A DNA stretch of 15,000 nucleotides from Chrysomallon squamiferum (GCA_012295275.1 CM022671.1:20077822-20092821), one strand, 5' to 3'; numbered from the stretch's first letter, positions 1 through 8,541 are shown. Numbers and translations: made by a program. Notes: generated by a model from the letters alone, not told the origin.

Positions 1-240
1 TCCCCAGCCCCCTCCGTCAAAAAAAAAAAAGCAGGTCTTTGAATAAATCGTTTATATTTTGAATGATGTATTTTTTGACGTTATGTCTAGTTGTTTGATC
101 ATGTTTCTTTGAGACAAGTTTTTAAAGTACATGGGCATATCAGAAAACATATTAAGAGAAGTAAAAATTTCAACTCTTTTTCTTTTTATCTTTTTTCATA
201 AAAAAAGTAATAATAAAAACTGAAATCCAGACTAAGGAAG
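1..240. other. AT-rich non-coding start of window, C-rich leader
   Basis: The first 19 bases are C-rich and run into an 11-A tract at 20-30. The rest is unique AT-rich sequence without a credible open frame. A C-rich stretch followed by an A tract can be the 3' end of a retroelement, but too little is inside the window to say so. Confidence 0.3.
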
Positions 241-284
241 AACATAATAATAAAAAAAAAAAAAAAAAAAAGAAAGAAACAAAA

Positions 285-331
<47 letters not shown>

Positions 332-355
332 GGAAAAAAAGATAGAAAGAAAGAA
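241..355. repeat. A-rich/purine low-complexity tract (A20 and A32)
   Basis: There are two long adenine homopolymers, A20 at 252-271 and A32 at 286-317. They are joined by GAAAG and CAAAAC interruptions and followed by AAAAG and GAAA-type purine repeats to about 355. The minus-strand open frame across this stretch is poly-F and is an artefact of the tract. It may be an expanded poly(A) tail of an old retrocopy, but no recognisable element body is attached. Confidence 0.9.
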
Positions 356-523
356 ATTGAATTGAACTAATTCAATATAGGCCCTTTCGCTATAACTGTT
401 CGCATGGAGTATTGAAAGTACTAGCATAAACGAAATTATATTATTTAAAAAAAAAAAGAACAATGTAAGCCTTCTGTAATCATTTACTGAGAATAAATTC
501 AATCTCAGAAACGCTGAATGCCC
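356..523. other. Unique AT-rich spacer
   Basis: Ordinary AT-rich sequence with one A11 run near 450-460. I see no gene, hairpin or recognisable repeat. Confidence 0.4.
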
Positions 524-545
524 TTTTTTTTTTTTTTTTTTTTTT
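524..545. repeat. T22 homopolymer
   Basis: Twenty-two consecutive T follow CCC at 521-523. On the minus strand it reads as a poly(A) that could end a retrotransposed copy lying to its right (546 onward), but no target-site duplication is obvious. Confidence 0.9.
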
Positions 546-1020
546 AAAAATCCAGTAGATAGCGAAAATCAAAATCAATGCTATCGTTCTGGCGGACAGA
601 CGGGCAAATTGGCATGTTGCATTTACGTGCGATCGTCACAAATTGCAAACTGTAGCGTTATCAAATATTCCGAAATCCCAGGAAAGCTTCGCTCGGGAGT
701 ACAATAAATGTCAGAGATGGCCATGGATTCGAAATCAGTGTTCCACAGTTTCTATCAAATTACAATATTTACGACATTAAGGAACAAGAAGATTGTCCCG
801 GTGGATAGAAGGGCCAAATTATGAAAAAGCCGTATCGATCAGCGGAGTTGTTATACCATGAAAATTAATTCTCAGATCAAACGGTCACTGCGATGGTAAA
901 TCATGGTTGGCCGTGTGATGTGGTCCGCCAGCGAGCAATAAAAGAGAGATTCGCTGGAAATACCGACATTTCTAGTTCTGTACGTTCAGACACTTTTATG
1001 TCTGCGTAGTCGTATATTTA
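546..1020. other. Complex-sequence island, function unknown
   Basis: This stretch has clearly higher complexity and GC content than its surroundings, with many CG dinucleotides and no simple repeats. All frames contain frequent stops, so it is not an obvious exon. Possible explanations are a conserved non-coding element, a decayed mobile element next to the T22 tract, or a non-coding exon. A B-box-like motif near 724 (GGATTCGAAATC) carries an extra base and has no A box at tRNA spacing, so I do not call a SINE. Confidence 0.35.
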
Positions 1021-1614
1021 ACTATCAAAAGAATGTACAGTTACTTTTTTTATGAAAATAGAAAATGGAGCAGAAGAAGAAAGATAAGTAAGAAAAATAA
1101 AAAGAAAGGAAAAAACCATAAACGTGAAATAAAAGTTTTTAATGATGATGAAAAAGGTAAATAATACAGCGGTATGTAGCCTAGTTTTAAATCGAATTAT
1201 TTATACAAGACATGCATTTATAAATACAGAGACACATTATTAACACTGTAATTATATATCTACCCTATTTCAAATTCACAATATACTCGCACCATAAATA
1301 ATTTTACTTATACGTTTATGTGTGTGTACCTCTATGTATTTATAGATATTTATCTATAGTATTTATAGATATTGATATAAACACAACAATATCATCGTTC
1401 AAGCTAGCGCAGGGATTTTCCTCTTCCATGTTATCATTATTCAAGAAATCTATAATAAATCAATAATAATAAAAACTCTCCCGTAGAAACTCTATGTAGA
1501 GTATATATACTGTATTGTTTGTTAAATTTTCTTTCTCCTATATATTGTCAGAAAATTAAAAATGATTTTAAAAATATTACTTGAAAAAAATGTATCTATA
1601 TTTATGTTTGTTTT

Positions 1615-1616
<2 letters not shown>
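1021..1616. other. AT-rich spacer with short hairpin and direct repeat
   Basis: AT-rich and non-coding. TATAGATA-TT-TATCTATA at 1341-1358 is a perfect 8-bp inverted repeat with a 2-base loop. The 14-mer TATTTATAGATATT occurs at 1337-1350 and again at 1360-1373, a 23-bp period. This looks like a tiny, AT-rich tandem duplication rather than a defined element. Confidence 0.6.
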
Positions 1617-1664
<48 letters not shown>

Positions 1665-1684
1665 GATAGATAGATAGACAGATA
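1617..1684. repeat. Compound microsatellite (TG)22 - (ATAG)n
   Basis: An uninterrupted (TG)22 runs from 1617 to 1660 and passes directly into TATAGATAGATAGATAGACAGATA. Pure dinucleotide runs of this length are normally polymorphic and can form Z-DNA. Confidence 0.95.
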
Positions 1685-2219
1685 CACTGAATGTATCAAA
1701 TACATAATTATTACATCTTTGGAAGACACAACTAATCATGTGAAGTTTATAATTCACGCCATGACAGTCTCAGATTAAGTGGCTAGTAGTCACAGTGAAT
1801 TCCGATTTAATTACATTGGTTTTCTTAACATATGAAAATTTGCTTTAGTTTCACTGTAATTACATCTCTATATCAGTGGGGGTATCGATGCTAATTAAAT
1901 GTGGAGCGGTGTTTGCCTTTACACACGAATATTTCACTCGAAGCAACCAACCAAACCGGTGAGATAAGCGCGGAAAGATAAGACAAGAAAAAAAAAGAGT
2001 ATAATTAAAAACTCTGTTGGAGCTCTTTTGATGTCGTTCATTCATTATCACTGGTGAAAAAAGTTGTAGGAGAAAAATTTTAAAAATAATTATATGGTGT
2101 AATAATAAAGGTGTAAGAAGTACACACATAAAAAAGTAAAACTTAAAGATTACCAGGTTCGTTCATAATTAGAACGTCATCGCAGCAGATGAATCTTCTT
2201 AACTGGGTGAGTTAATGCA
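1685..2219. other. AT-rich unique spacer
   Basis: No convincing gene. The minus-strand frame at 1860-2129 has no ATG start, no domain that I recognise and no good splice context, so it is treated as chance. No tandem or inverted structure stands out. Confidence 0.4.
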
Positions 2220-2345
2220 GAACGTAGATTCAGCAATTGCTACAGTTAATGGTTATTAGCTGTCAGATATAATGCTGAATCATATTGTGACTGAACTTAG
2301 ATTTAGCATTTGGTATTGTTAACGGCTATTATACGTCACACATAT
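2220..2345 (+). repeat. Diverged 73-bp tandem duplication
   Basis: The segment starting GAACGTAGATTCAGCA (2220) aligns with one starting GAACTTAGATTTAGCA (2293). About 40-45 aligned positions are mostly identical, including GTTAAnGGnTATTA and a shared GTCA...ATAT end. The offset is 73 bp. The copies differ mostly by substitutions, so the duplication is old. Confidence 0.65.
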
Positions 2346-2408
2346 ATATAAAACTGTACTGATCTGAACTGAATATAATATTCAGAACTAAACTGACTGA
2401 ACTCATGT

Positions 2409-2413
<5 letters not shown>

Positions 2414-2439
<26 letters not shown>

Positions 2440-2472
2440 TGAAAATAATAATAAAAAATAATAATAATAAAA
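2414..2472. repeat. A26 homopolymer followed by (AAT)n
   Basis: Twenty-six A run from 2414 to 2439, then GAAAATAATAATAAAAAATAATAATAATAAAAG. The structure is like a poly(A) tail degenerating into an A-rich microsatellite. A short plus-strand retrocopy ending here is possible but has no recognisable body. Confidence 0.9.
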
Positions 2473-3030
2473 GAACTAACAGTCGCTATGCAACGGTTGT
2501 CCATACCAGCAGTTTATAATTATCTTCGGTCCGCAAACAAAACTATCTTATTTTATTATCACTTTTGGCAGAAGTGCGCATTAATTAACGAAAGGACTAT
2601 ATTTTAGACGAAATGATAAATATTATGTTGTTTGGATTTTCCTTCTTCTTTTTTTTCTCGATGAACAAAGACCTTTGTTACAGATTAGAGCGACTCGGTG
2701 TTTATGGCAGTGTAACACGCAAGTCGCGCATTGTGGCAGGGATTAGCGCGGGACAGGCCTATTCTACACATAATGCTTCCCAAAGTATCTCGTTTCCACC
2801 AAGGCTGAAATGGCGCATGTAAATGCGGTGACTTGTCATTATCAGTATCTTGTTTTTCTGCACTTCCATTCTTTTCATTTATTCGAAGCACAAAAGGATC
2901 GCCCTGATGTGTTTACGTGAAAATACAGAGAATTACATCACGAGTCGACCCATGCTATCAACCGCACATCGTGAAAAAAGATCTATGCACGCAAGGTGCA
3001 ATTTGGTCGCTAGTCGGTCGCGAAAGATAA
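2473..3030. other. Complex island, low stop density on both strands
   Basis: This is unique, relatively CG-containing sequence between an A-rich tract and the CA-rich minisatellite. Overlapping frames stay open on both strands between about 2,613 and 2,890 because of local base composition. The densest part, 2,683-2,822, is listed separately as a weak exon candidate. Confidence 0.35.
2683..2822 (+). CDS. Weak candidate terminal exon, unknown product
   Basis: A pyrimidine-rich stretch (about 2,638-2,659) and TTTGTTACAG ending at 2,682 resemble a splice acceptor. Read from the third base, the following frame is open for about 46 codons to TAA at 2,820. It starts LERLGVYGSVTRKSRIVAG and ends RLKWRM. 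The wider ATG-initiated frame starts at 2,613 with a poly-F segment and is less believable. I recognise no domain. Base composition is more protein-like than in neighbouring DNA, but the opposite strand is also open, which weakens the case. Confidence 0.13.
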
Positions 3031-3124
3031 TAGTTTCATAATACATACACTAACATACAGAGACAGTCAGACAAATACTAACAATTCATACGCTTCAGTA
3101 AACAAACATATAAAACATAACCCG

Positions 3125-3435
3125 TCCATACACATAATGTTTTAAAACACAAATATCGTACGAGGCAAACAAGCATCCACAAACATACTGTCATAAAACA
3201 AATACAGAATCACAGACAATAAAAAAACATATCAACACATTCACGAACACATACTGTGGTAAAACACAACTATAGATACACACACGAAAACGGTAAACGG
3301 ATATACAAAAGCATGCACAGACACATACTGTCTATTATAAAATAAAATAATAAAATAAAATAATTATAGAATCAGATGTGAACATGATAAACAAACACAT
3401 AAAAACATCAAGACGACCACACTGTCATACAACAC
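3125..3435 (+). repeat. Degenerate CA-rich minisatellite, core CACATACTGTYATAAAACA
   Basis: Five related blocks occur. They are CACATAATGTTTTAAAACAC at 3131, AAACATACTGTCATAAAACA at 3181, ACACATACTGTGGTAAAACA at 3247, ACACATACTGTCTATTATAA at 3321 and CCACACTGTCATACAACACG near 3416. Spacing is irregular, about 50, 66, 74 and 95 bp, filled by CA-rich sequence. The last gap includes an AAATA-type expansion at about 3338-3362. This is an old, eroded array; the surrounding A/C bias extends back to about 3,040. Confidence 0.7.
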
Positions 3436-3920
3436 GTTTGGGTTTCGTTAAACAAACATTGCTTTGTCTTTTAAATATCACCTGACATTTACATCTGTCA
3501 TCGCTGTCACTTATGACATAATTAAGCTTCAATTTTCTCCAGTCCAAGGTTTTCTGACTTCAAGTCTTGACAACAGATTTATCATACTAAAACACGCGGC
3601 CGTGGAATATAAATTATTTATTGACTTGTCACCTATCTGCTTACCTTAACACTGAACCAGCCTTGTCGACCCTATAGTGCTGAAGTCTGGTTGACACTGA
3701 AATAATATCTTGGTACAGGATTTATAACAAGAGTTAACAGAAGATGTTTGGCAACTATATCGCCTTCTACTTCTATTAATCTTTTAACACATTAGCACTG
3801 AGGTTGTTCAGGTTTCTGTATTGTGCACCAAAAAACCCTACCAAAACAATCGCTTGTTCTTTCTCAGCCCTGATACATCATACCTACTAAGCCTAGTAAG
3901 AGAATTAAATAAACGAATGA
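3436..3920. other. Unique spacer
   Basis: Mixed-composition sequence. A 61-codon plus-strand frame (3464-3649) has no recognisable motif or good splice context, so it is not called. Nothing else stands out. Confidence 0.4.

Positions 3921-3956
<36 letters not shown>
3921..3956. repeat. (TAAA)n microsatellite
   Basis: A pure tetranucleotide tract of about nine units, followed by ACCAACCAACTAATCAAC-type imperfect units. Confidence 0.95.
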
Positions 3957-4065
3957 CCAACCAACTAATCAACAAGTACATGAGTGAATTATTATTTTCC
4001 TAGTGGAAGGCACACATTGCGGCATTGTATTTGTCTGTCAAAGAACACTGGTAGAACAGGAAACT

Positions 4066-4146
4066 GATGAAATGATGCACCGAGATGAAATGATCCTGCA
4101 ATTCACCTCATCTCAGGCGAGCGCTCTAACAATGAGATACATTGCA
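4066..4146 (-). mobile_element. tRNA-derived SINE-like head, diverged
   Basis: On the minus strand, TATCTCATTGTTAGAGCGCTCGCC (from 4,139 leftward) reads like a tRNA D-arm and anticodon 5' stem, matching an internal promoter A box. The next part, CTGAGAT, fits an anticodon loop. GGATCATTTC at 4096-4087 resembles a degenerate B box (GGTTCGANTC). The distance from the A-box T to the B-box G is 43 bases, as in tRNAs. The anticodon 3' stem and acceptor stem are eroded, so this is not a working tRNA gene. Downstream of the B box, GATGAAATGAT occurs twice (4066-4076 and 4084-4094). The left limit of the element is unclear; it may extend to about 4,010. SINE heads of this kind are common in mollusc genomes. 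Confidence 0.5.
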
Positions 4147-4159
4147 CTCTGATTGAAAT

Positions 4160-4560
4160 TGTTGGTTGTCAGAAGAAGTATAATACTTGAATACTCCTTA
4201 AAACACTATGGTTCAAAGAGTGAATTTCTCATTTACGTTTCCAGTTTTTAATTTCAGAAAGATATTCGAATAAATCAGTTTTCTGAGTTGAGGTCATACA
4301 AGAAGATAAATTTAGTATTCGGTAATTCATACCTTTTCCCATACATCAGCGGTTTCTTTATACACCGAATAGTTTAGGTTAGTAAATAGTTTTAAATGTC
4401 GGATAATGTAATTGCAAGAAACGCTTGTACCTTTAAAAAAAAAAGAAATGGATAAATATGTATTGCTTCGAGCAATTAAATATACAGTTAGTCAAATGAA
4501 CTCTTTTCCTTGGATTTATGTTAAATTCAAGATATTCATGAACAATACTGAGAGGCTTCC
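4160..4560. other. AT-rich spacer
   Basis: Low-complexity AT-rich sequence with an A12 run near 4436-4444 and no credible gene, hairpin or repeat family. Confidence 0.4.
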
Positions 4561-4930
4561 CTCCTCCTTAAGTGTATCGAACCGCCGCTGAAGAGGCATT
4601 TGATAGCTCATGTAAATAGCTACCTACCACATCAGCGAACACTTACAATTACCGCTGTCCGTCGTCTATCTAGCGACTTCTTGGCAAGCAGCGAGGGCAA
4701 AACGCAAGCTAATTCGTGCCTTGTCATTACAGATCTTTTCAAAAAGTTCCTTTCAGCTGCAGAGTATAGGTTTAACACGTCGTCCCCAACACGAAGTGCT
4801 CGCCCGTAAATCTATAGCAGCTATTACATATATTAGATTTAATTCGCCAGCCATCTCGTGGTGACAGAGAACCGCAATTATACGTAGGTTAATTTAGCTA
4901 TCCTGGTCTCTAACGCGTTTTCTTTATTCC
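4561..4930. other. Complex CG-containing island
   Basis: A stretch of markedly higher sequence complexity, without microsatellites, lying between AT-rich flanks. Both strands carry open frames (plus 4600-4809 without an ATG; minus 4635-4811). It could be an exon, a decayed element or a regulatory sequence. Confidence 0.35.
4635..4811 (-). CDS. Candidate minus-strand exon, unknown product
   Basis: The minus strand is open for 59 codons between TAG (4814-4812) and TGA (4634-4632). The translation is unusually protein-like and mixed in composition. It begins IYGRALRVGDDVLNLYSAAE, continues NFLKRSVMTRHELACVLPS and ends KKSLDRRRTAVIVSVR. A consensus-like donor, ATT|GTAAGT, lies with its GT at 4646-4645. 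CCTATACTCTGCAG ending at 4757 could act as acceptor, giving a 110-nt exon (4756-4647) open in this frame and ending in phase 0. I recognise no domain. Open frames on both strands argue for caution. Confidence 0.2.
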
Positions 4931-5142
4931 ATCTGCTTCACACTTTTCGTGTGGGTGCACTTGTCTTCACTTGTTTATATCAAATATTCAAAATAAAACA
5001 ATTCTGTTTTCAGCTCTCTTATACATTCTTTTTTCCATTTCGGCATCTCTCAAACAATTATATCTCTATTTGACTGTCTAACAATCTTCTCACGAACACA
5101 CGAACTCTAGTTTTTGTCTCACATATACAATCACTAACTCTG
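4931..5142. other. Pyrimidine-rich spacer
   Basis: T/C-rich sequence leading into the TGTC microsatellite. No gene is visible. Confidence 0.4.
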
Positions 5143-5169
5143 TGTCTGTCTGTCTGTCTGTCTGTCTCT
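5143..5169. repeat. (TGTC)n microsatellite
   Basis: About six TGTC units, followed by TCTCTC. A short tetranucleotide tract in a pyrimidine-rich context. Confidence 0.9.
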
Positions 5170-5299
5170 CTTACATGTACGGACGCAACCGCCAAACATT
5201 CTGCAGATCTAATTAACATATACATCCATACAATCCCCAACAGTAATGTTGTTCACATTAATAAATAAGATTAAACTAATAAAATAACAATCACCGATG

Positions 5300-5755
5300 A
5301 AGCAGAATTTTTTTCCCCCTTTAAACACACATCACCAACGGAATACATCATCCGAACCAGCCGTAGGAAACGATCTCAGAATCCTTGACATTCGACCGGT
5401 TGAGTAATCGATTTACCTCCGAGCCAGGTGATATTTTGTCAGCCTTTACGTAGCATACTTAGGAGTCAAACGGACGCGGTTCGTTCGTGGACAAACATCA
5501 AGAAAATCGGATTAGGTCCCTTCTCGGATAACAGAACAAACTTATCTCTGAAATCTGTTTTGCTTGATAGGCTAAAGTTATTTACTTATTAGATTACCGC
5601 GATGGCAAACACAAAAGAAAATTCAAGCAAAGTTGCTGAACGCCGATAAATTTTTAAACCAAACCGTTTACAGTTAAAATTCCTGACATTGTTTAAATTG
5701 CACCAAATAAATTATATTGTTAAGAATATAGAAAAGACTGCCTCCGCGAAACAAA
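5300..5755. other. Unique complex segment
   Basis: After a T7C5T3 stretch at about 5309-5323 comes complex sequence with many CG dinucleotides to about 5,600, then AT-rich sequence. No frame is open for a useful length. A minus-strand tRNA-like reading (TGGCTCGGAGG and GGTTCGG) fails on spacing. Confidence 0.35.
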
Positions 5756-5760
5756 AACAA

Positions 5761-5815
5761 TAACACAAATACAACAACTAAACAACAGTAACAACAGTAA
5801 CAACAACAACAGCAA

Positions 5816-5871
<56 letters not shown>

Positions 5872-5912
5872 ACAACAACAATAACAACAATAACAACAAA
5901 AATAATAATAGA
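5761..5912 (+). repeat. (CAA/CAG)n trinucleotide repeat
   Basis: ACA/CAA units grade into a core of alternating CAA and CAG at 5801-5881, then into ACAATA and AATAAT units. One frame of the core is 27 glutamine codons, but it is bounded by TAA at 5798-5800 and TAA at 5882-5884 with no ATG, so it is not a coding polyQ. Interrupted CAG/CAA purity suggests a moderately stable repeat. Confidence 0.95.
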
Positions 5913-5942
5913 ATTAATAAAAAATACCAAATTTGTGGTCTG

Positions 5943-6040
5943 TATATATATATGTATAACTGTGTGTTTATATTTGTTTTATGATTGTGCGCGCGCGTGC
6001 GTGCTTGCTTGTGTGTGTGTGTATGTATGGGTGTATTTGT
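5943..6040. repeat. Mixed (TA)n, (CG)n/(GT)n microsatellite
   Basis: TATATATATATG near 5943 is followed by GTGCGCGCGCGTGCGTGCTTGCTTGTGTG-type sequence at about 5985-6030. The alternating purine-pyrimidine run is Z-DNA-prone. It sits where the 3' tail of the adjacent minus-strand tRNA-like head would be. Confidence 0.85.
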
Positions 6041-6059
6041 AAAATTCAGATTACATGCC

Positions 6060-6135
6060 TCTATATGTACTCGAACGCAGAACCATCAGTCAGAGAATCC
6101 CATTGTTACACCATGCATTAAGCCATTGAGGTTCA
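6060..6135 (-). mobile_element. Possible second tRNA-like SINE head, more diverged
   Basis: On the minus strand, TGGCTTAATGCATGG (from 6,125 leftward) resembles a tRNA A box and D-loop. CGTTCGAGTAC at 6077-6067 matches a B box (GGTTCGANTCC) at all but about two positions. Spacing between them is 48 bases, slightly longer than in a standard tRNA. The intervening part has no clean anticodon stem. The sequence 3' of the head on this strand runs into a CA/CG microsatellite, a common end for SINE copies. It lies inside a plus-strand open frame (5985-6347) that lacks an ATG and is not credible as a gene. Confidence 0.4.
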
Positions 6136-6550
6136 TTTTGTTTGCCGAGCATTGCATGACTAAAAGGATTTATACTAGCGAATGCACATGTCTGGATGTA
6201 TTGTACACACGTAAAGGAACCTTTTCAGTAAATATTTGTACGTTATCAATGATTGGAGATTTGGCACAAAGGATCCCCGTGCTGGATAAAATTGAAATGT
6301 CAACACGTCCATCATGGGAGACTTCCGCATGTCTTCATACAAATTGATGTTATTTTACTGTATTACGTGAGATACCTAATTTTCAGTTAGATTTGGAGCA
6401 ATGTAGAGAAAGATAGATATACTGAATTAATAGATATTATGATAGATTACAAATACAGACTACAAATATATTAATATGTAGTTTATGGTTATAAGAATAA
6501 AATATTATATGCTGTCATCAATTTCAAAATCTTATCAGAGGTAAATTTCA
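6136..6550. other. Unique spacer
   Basis: Non-repetitive, AT-rich sequence. The open plus-strand frame running to 6347 is cysteine-rich at its start only because of the TG repeat. No splice signals or domains support it. Confidence 0.35.
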
Positions 6551-6625
6551 GTAGATATAGACAGATAGCTAAAGAGAGAGAGAGGCAGATAGACAGAGAA
6601 AGAAGGAGAAAGCGACAGATAGTTC

Positions 6626-6671
<46 letters not shown>

Positions 6672-6764
6672 GATAGAGAGAGAGATGCGATGTGAGAGGT
6701 AGTGACAGAAAGGGAGATAAAGAGAGAAACATGGACAAGAAAAAAAAAAAAAAAAAAAAAAAAA
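6551..6764. repeat. Compound purine repeat: (GA)n, (GATA)11, A25
   Basis: AGAGAGAG and CAGATAGACAGAGAAAG units lead into about 11 units of GATA (6626-6670), then AGAGAGAGAG, GGGAGATAAAGAGAG and A25 (6740-6764). The minus-strand reading frames here (poly-SIYL) are artefacts of the tetranucleotide. Confidence 0.95.
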
Positions 6765-6840
6765 CACACCCACACCCACAGACATACATCCATACACACA
6801 AAACCCCAACCAAAACAAACAAAACAAAACTTTCACTTCT
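6765..6840. repeat. CA-rich tail of the A25 tract
   Basis: ACACACCCACACCCACAGACATAC followed by AAAC-type units (AAACAAACAAAAC). It continues the low-complexity block and has no coding value. Confidence 0.75.
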
Positions 6841-6906
6841 TTTTATTCTTTCTTCCTTTTCGTCTTCTTATTCTTCATCAATCGATCATTTGATTTAAAC
6901 GAGTCA

Positions 6907-7006
6907 ATATATATATATGTATGTATGTGTTTATATGCGTGTGTGTAAATGTGTGTATGTATATATGTATGTGTATGTTCATGTATATGTTTTATTTATG
7001 TATGTG

Positions 7007-7037
<31 letters not shown>

Positions 7038-7090
7038 ATGTATGTACGTATATAATTGTATATGTATGTGTGATATATGTTGTTGTTGTT
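6907..7090. repeat. Mosaic (TA)n/(TATG)n/(TG)n microsatellite
   Basis: About 180 bp of interleaved ATATAT, GTATGTAT and GTGTGT runs, including (TA)n then (TG)n at about 7007-7038, ending in TTGTTGTTG. All open frames here (MYVCVYM-like) come from the repeat. The alternating purine-pyrimidine composition favours unwinding and Z-DNA. Confidence 0.95.
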
Positions 7091-7189
7091 TTGTTATTTG
7101 TTTATTTTGAGTATGCGTGTGTGAATGTGTCTGAAAGTGTATATTTCTAATACATGTATAAATGAGATAAATATATGGAGGGACACACA

Positions 7190-7275
7190 GGCAGTCGGGC
7201 ACCCAAGCAGCGTGAGATACAGACAGACAGACAGTTAAACAGAGAGAGGCAGAGATATAAAAAGAGAGATACAAA
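7190..7275. repeat. (CAGA)n/(GA)n purine-biased microsatellite
   Basis: ACAGACAGACAGACAG at about 7218-7233, then AGAGAGAGGCAGAG and AAAAGAGAG. A short imperfect tract. Confidence 0.8.
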
Positions 7276-7371
7276 TTATTATTTTTTTAAATACAGCTTT
7301 ATATCTGATGTTACAACGATAAATATCGTGATTAGCATGACAGCACATTTAAAAAAAACAGCAACTTTAAA

Positions 7372-7614
7372 ATGAGTTACCTATTCATCCACAAGACACG
7401 TATCATAAATGAAATACAAATGTCTTCAAAATTTAGAACTGTTGGCGTAATTCACATCAAGGTTATTAATTTTGCAGATTACGAAAATGCGGCTGAAGAT
7501 TGCTATCTGACTTTTTACGTTTCGTTTATAACAAGCCAAGCCTTCACTGAATATGAAAAACGTCTATATAAATTTCATGTGCGATCTTTTATCCCCTATC
7601 TTAACGAAATCTAG
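7372..7614 (+). CDS. Small ATG-initiated open frame, unknown
   Basis: An 80-codon frame starts at a true ATG and ends at TAG, with mixed amino-acid composition rather than repeat-driven sequence. It begins MSYLFIHKTRIINEIQMSS and ends FHVRSFIPYLNEI. It has no signal peptide, transmembrane run or motif that I recognise. The flanks are AT-rich and the start context (AAAATGA) is only moderate. One 80-codon frame is not surprising by chance in 15 kb on six frames, so the call is weak. Confidence 0.15.
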   Translation: MSYLFIHKTRIINEIQMSSKFRTVGVIHIKVINFADYENAAEDCYLTFYVSFITSQAFTEYEKRLYKFHVRSFIPYLNEI

Positions 7615-7767
7615 AGAATGTCGAGACAACATGATTTTTCTATCTCTGCATGTGAAAAAGATTTATTAAAACTGTTTTCATGTACTATATGATAAATATA
7701 AATACACATTCGTGGTAACTTTTAATGAAAACAAACTCTGATTTGAAGACATTAAATATGAATTTTG
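7615..7767. other. AT-rich spacer
   Basis: No feature seen beyond AT-rich sequence. Confidence 0.4.
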
Positions 7768-7812
7768 AAAAAAAAAAAAAAAAAAAACCCCAATAATAAT
7801 AATAATTATTAT
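7768..7812. repeat. A20-CCCC-(AAT)n tract
   Basis: A20 at 7768-7787, CCCC, then (AAT)5 meeting ATTATTATC. The AAT/ATT junction can fold as a small AT hairpin. Confidence 0.9.
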
Positions 7813-8009
7813 CAGCCATTATCATTGTAGTAACCGTTGTTTAATTATTATCAATGTTGCTGGCTGAGTGATCTTGGTAAGACATCTTCATCAGGTAGAG
7901 GTAACCACCATCAAGACTGTTGCCCTAACAGTAATATTTCCAGTATCTTCATTTTCAAAATACGTTTTCAAAATGATAATAAAATGTGAGGTGTCAGGCG
8001 TTGTATTAT

Positions 8010-8470
8010 TTTTATGTGAAAATGCTGTATTATGGTAAACAAGATTTTATATTCTATTCATTTCTGAGTGAAAAATATGTACCACATAAAACAAATATTT
8101 TTTTTTTTTTTTTTTTTTCTGTGTGAAAAATGGTGTGCTACACGTTTTTACATTTTTTGTTTCTGTGAAAAATGTTGCGCTACATCATAAAAGTTTTTAT
8201 ATATTTATTATTTCTGTGTGTAAAAAAAGAAAAGAAAGAAGAACTACATCGCATACGATTTAGCATTTTATTGCTCCTGTGTGAAAAAGATGTAGTGCAT
8301 TAGAAATGTTTCTAGACTGCATTGTTTCTACGTGTGAAAAAGGTATACTATGACATACGTGTTTTTAATTTTCTATTTATTTATTTATTTATTTGTTATT
8401 ATTTTTTTTTTTATGTGTGAAAAATGTAATACGTAAGATAATTTTTATTTTATTTTTTAGTATGAAAATG
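8010..8470 (+). repeat. Degenerate minisatellite A, core TTTCTGTGTGAAAAATGTTG
   Basis: About nine diverged units share the block TTTCTGTGTGAAAAATG, usually followed by GCTACATCATAnAAGTTTTT and an AT-rich end (ATTTTATTG). The GTGAAAAA motif, or its variants, starts at 8016, 8068, 8123, 8165, 8218, 8281, 8334, 8417 and 8461. This gives intervals of 52, 55, 42, 53, 63, 53, 83 and 44 bp. Longer units are explained by internal microsatellites: T21 (8098-8118), an AAAAGAAAG expansion (about 8222-8241) and (TTTA)n (about 8374-8394). I do not recognise a named repeat family. Confidence 0.85.
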
Positions 8471-8541
8471 AAAGAAGAAGCTTCAACACGTTAAATCTAA
8501 TGATCGGTTTGCTAAATTTGACACGTGGTTTTAACTGCGAG

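Noticed and set aside
4066-4146. Functional tRNA gene
   Set aside because: Acceptor and anticodon 3' stems do not pair and the B box is degenerate; only a SINE-like relic is supported.
5340-5440. tRNA-like reading on the minus strand (TGGCTCGGAGG and GGTTCGG)
   Set aside because: The invariant A-box adenine is missing and the B-box candidates are about 29 or 67 bases away instead of about 44.
5801-5881. 27-codon polyglutamine frame from CAA/CAG
   Set aside because: In-frame TAA directly on both sides and no ATG or splice signals; it is a non-coding trinucleotide repeat.
5985-6347. 120-codon plus-strand open frame
   Set aside because: It begins at GTG inside a TG/CG repeat, has no ATG-led domain, and overlaps a minus-strand tRNA-like sequence.
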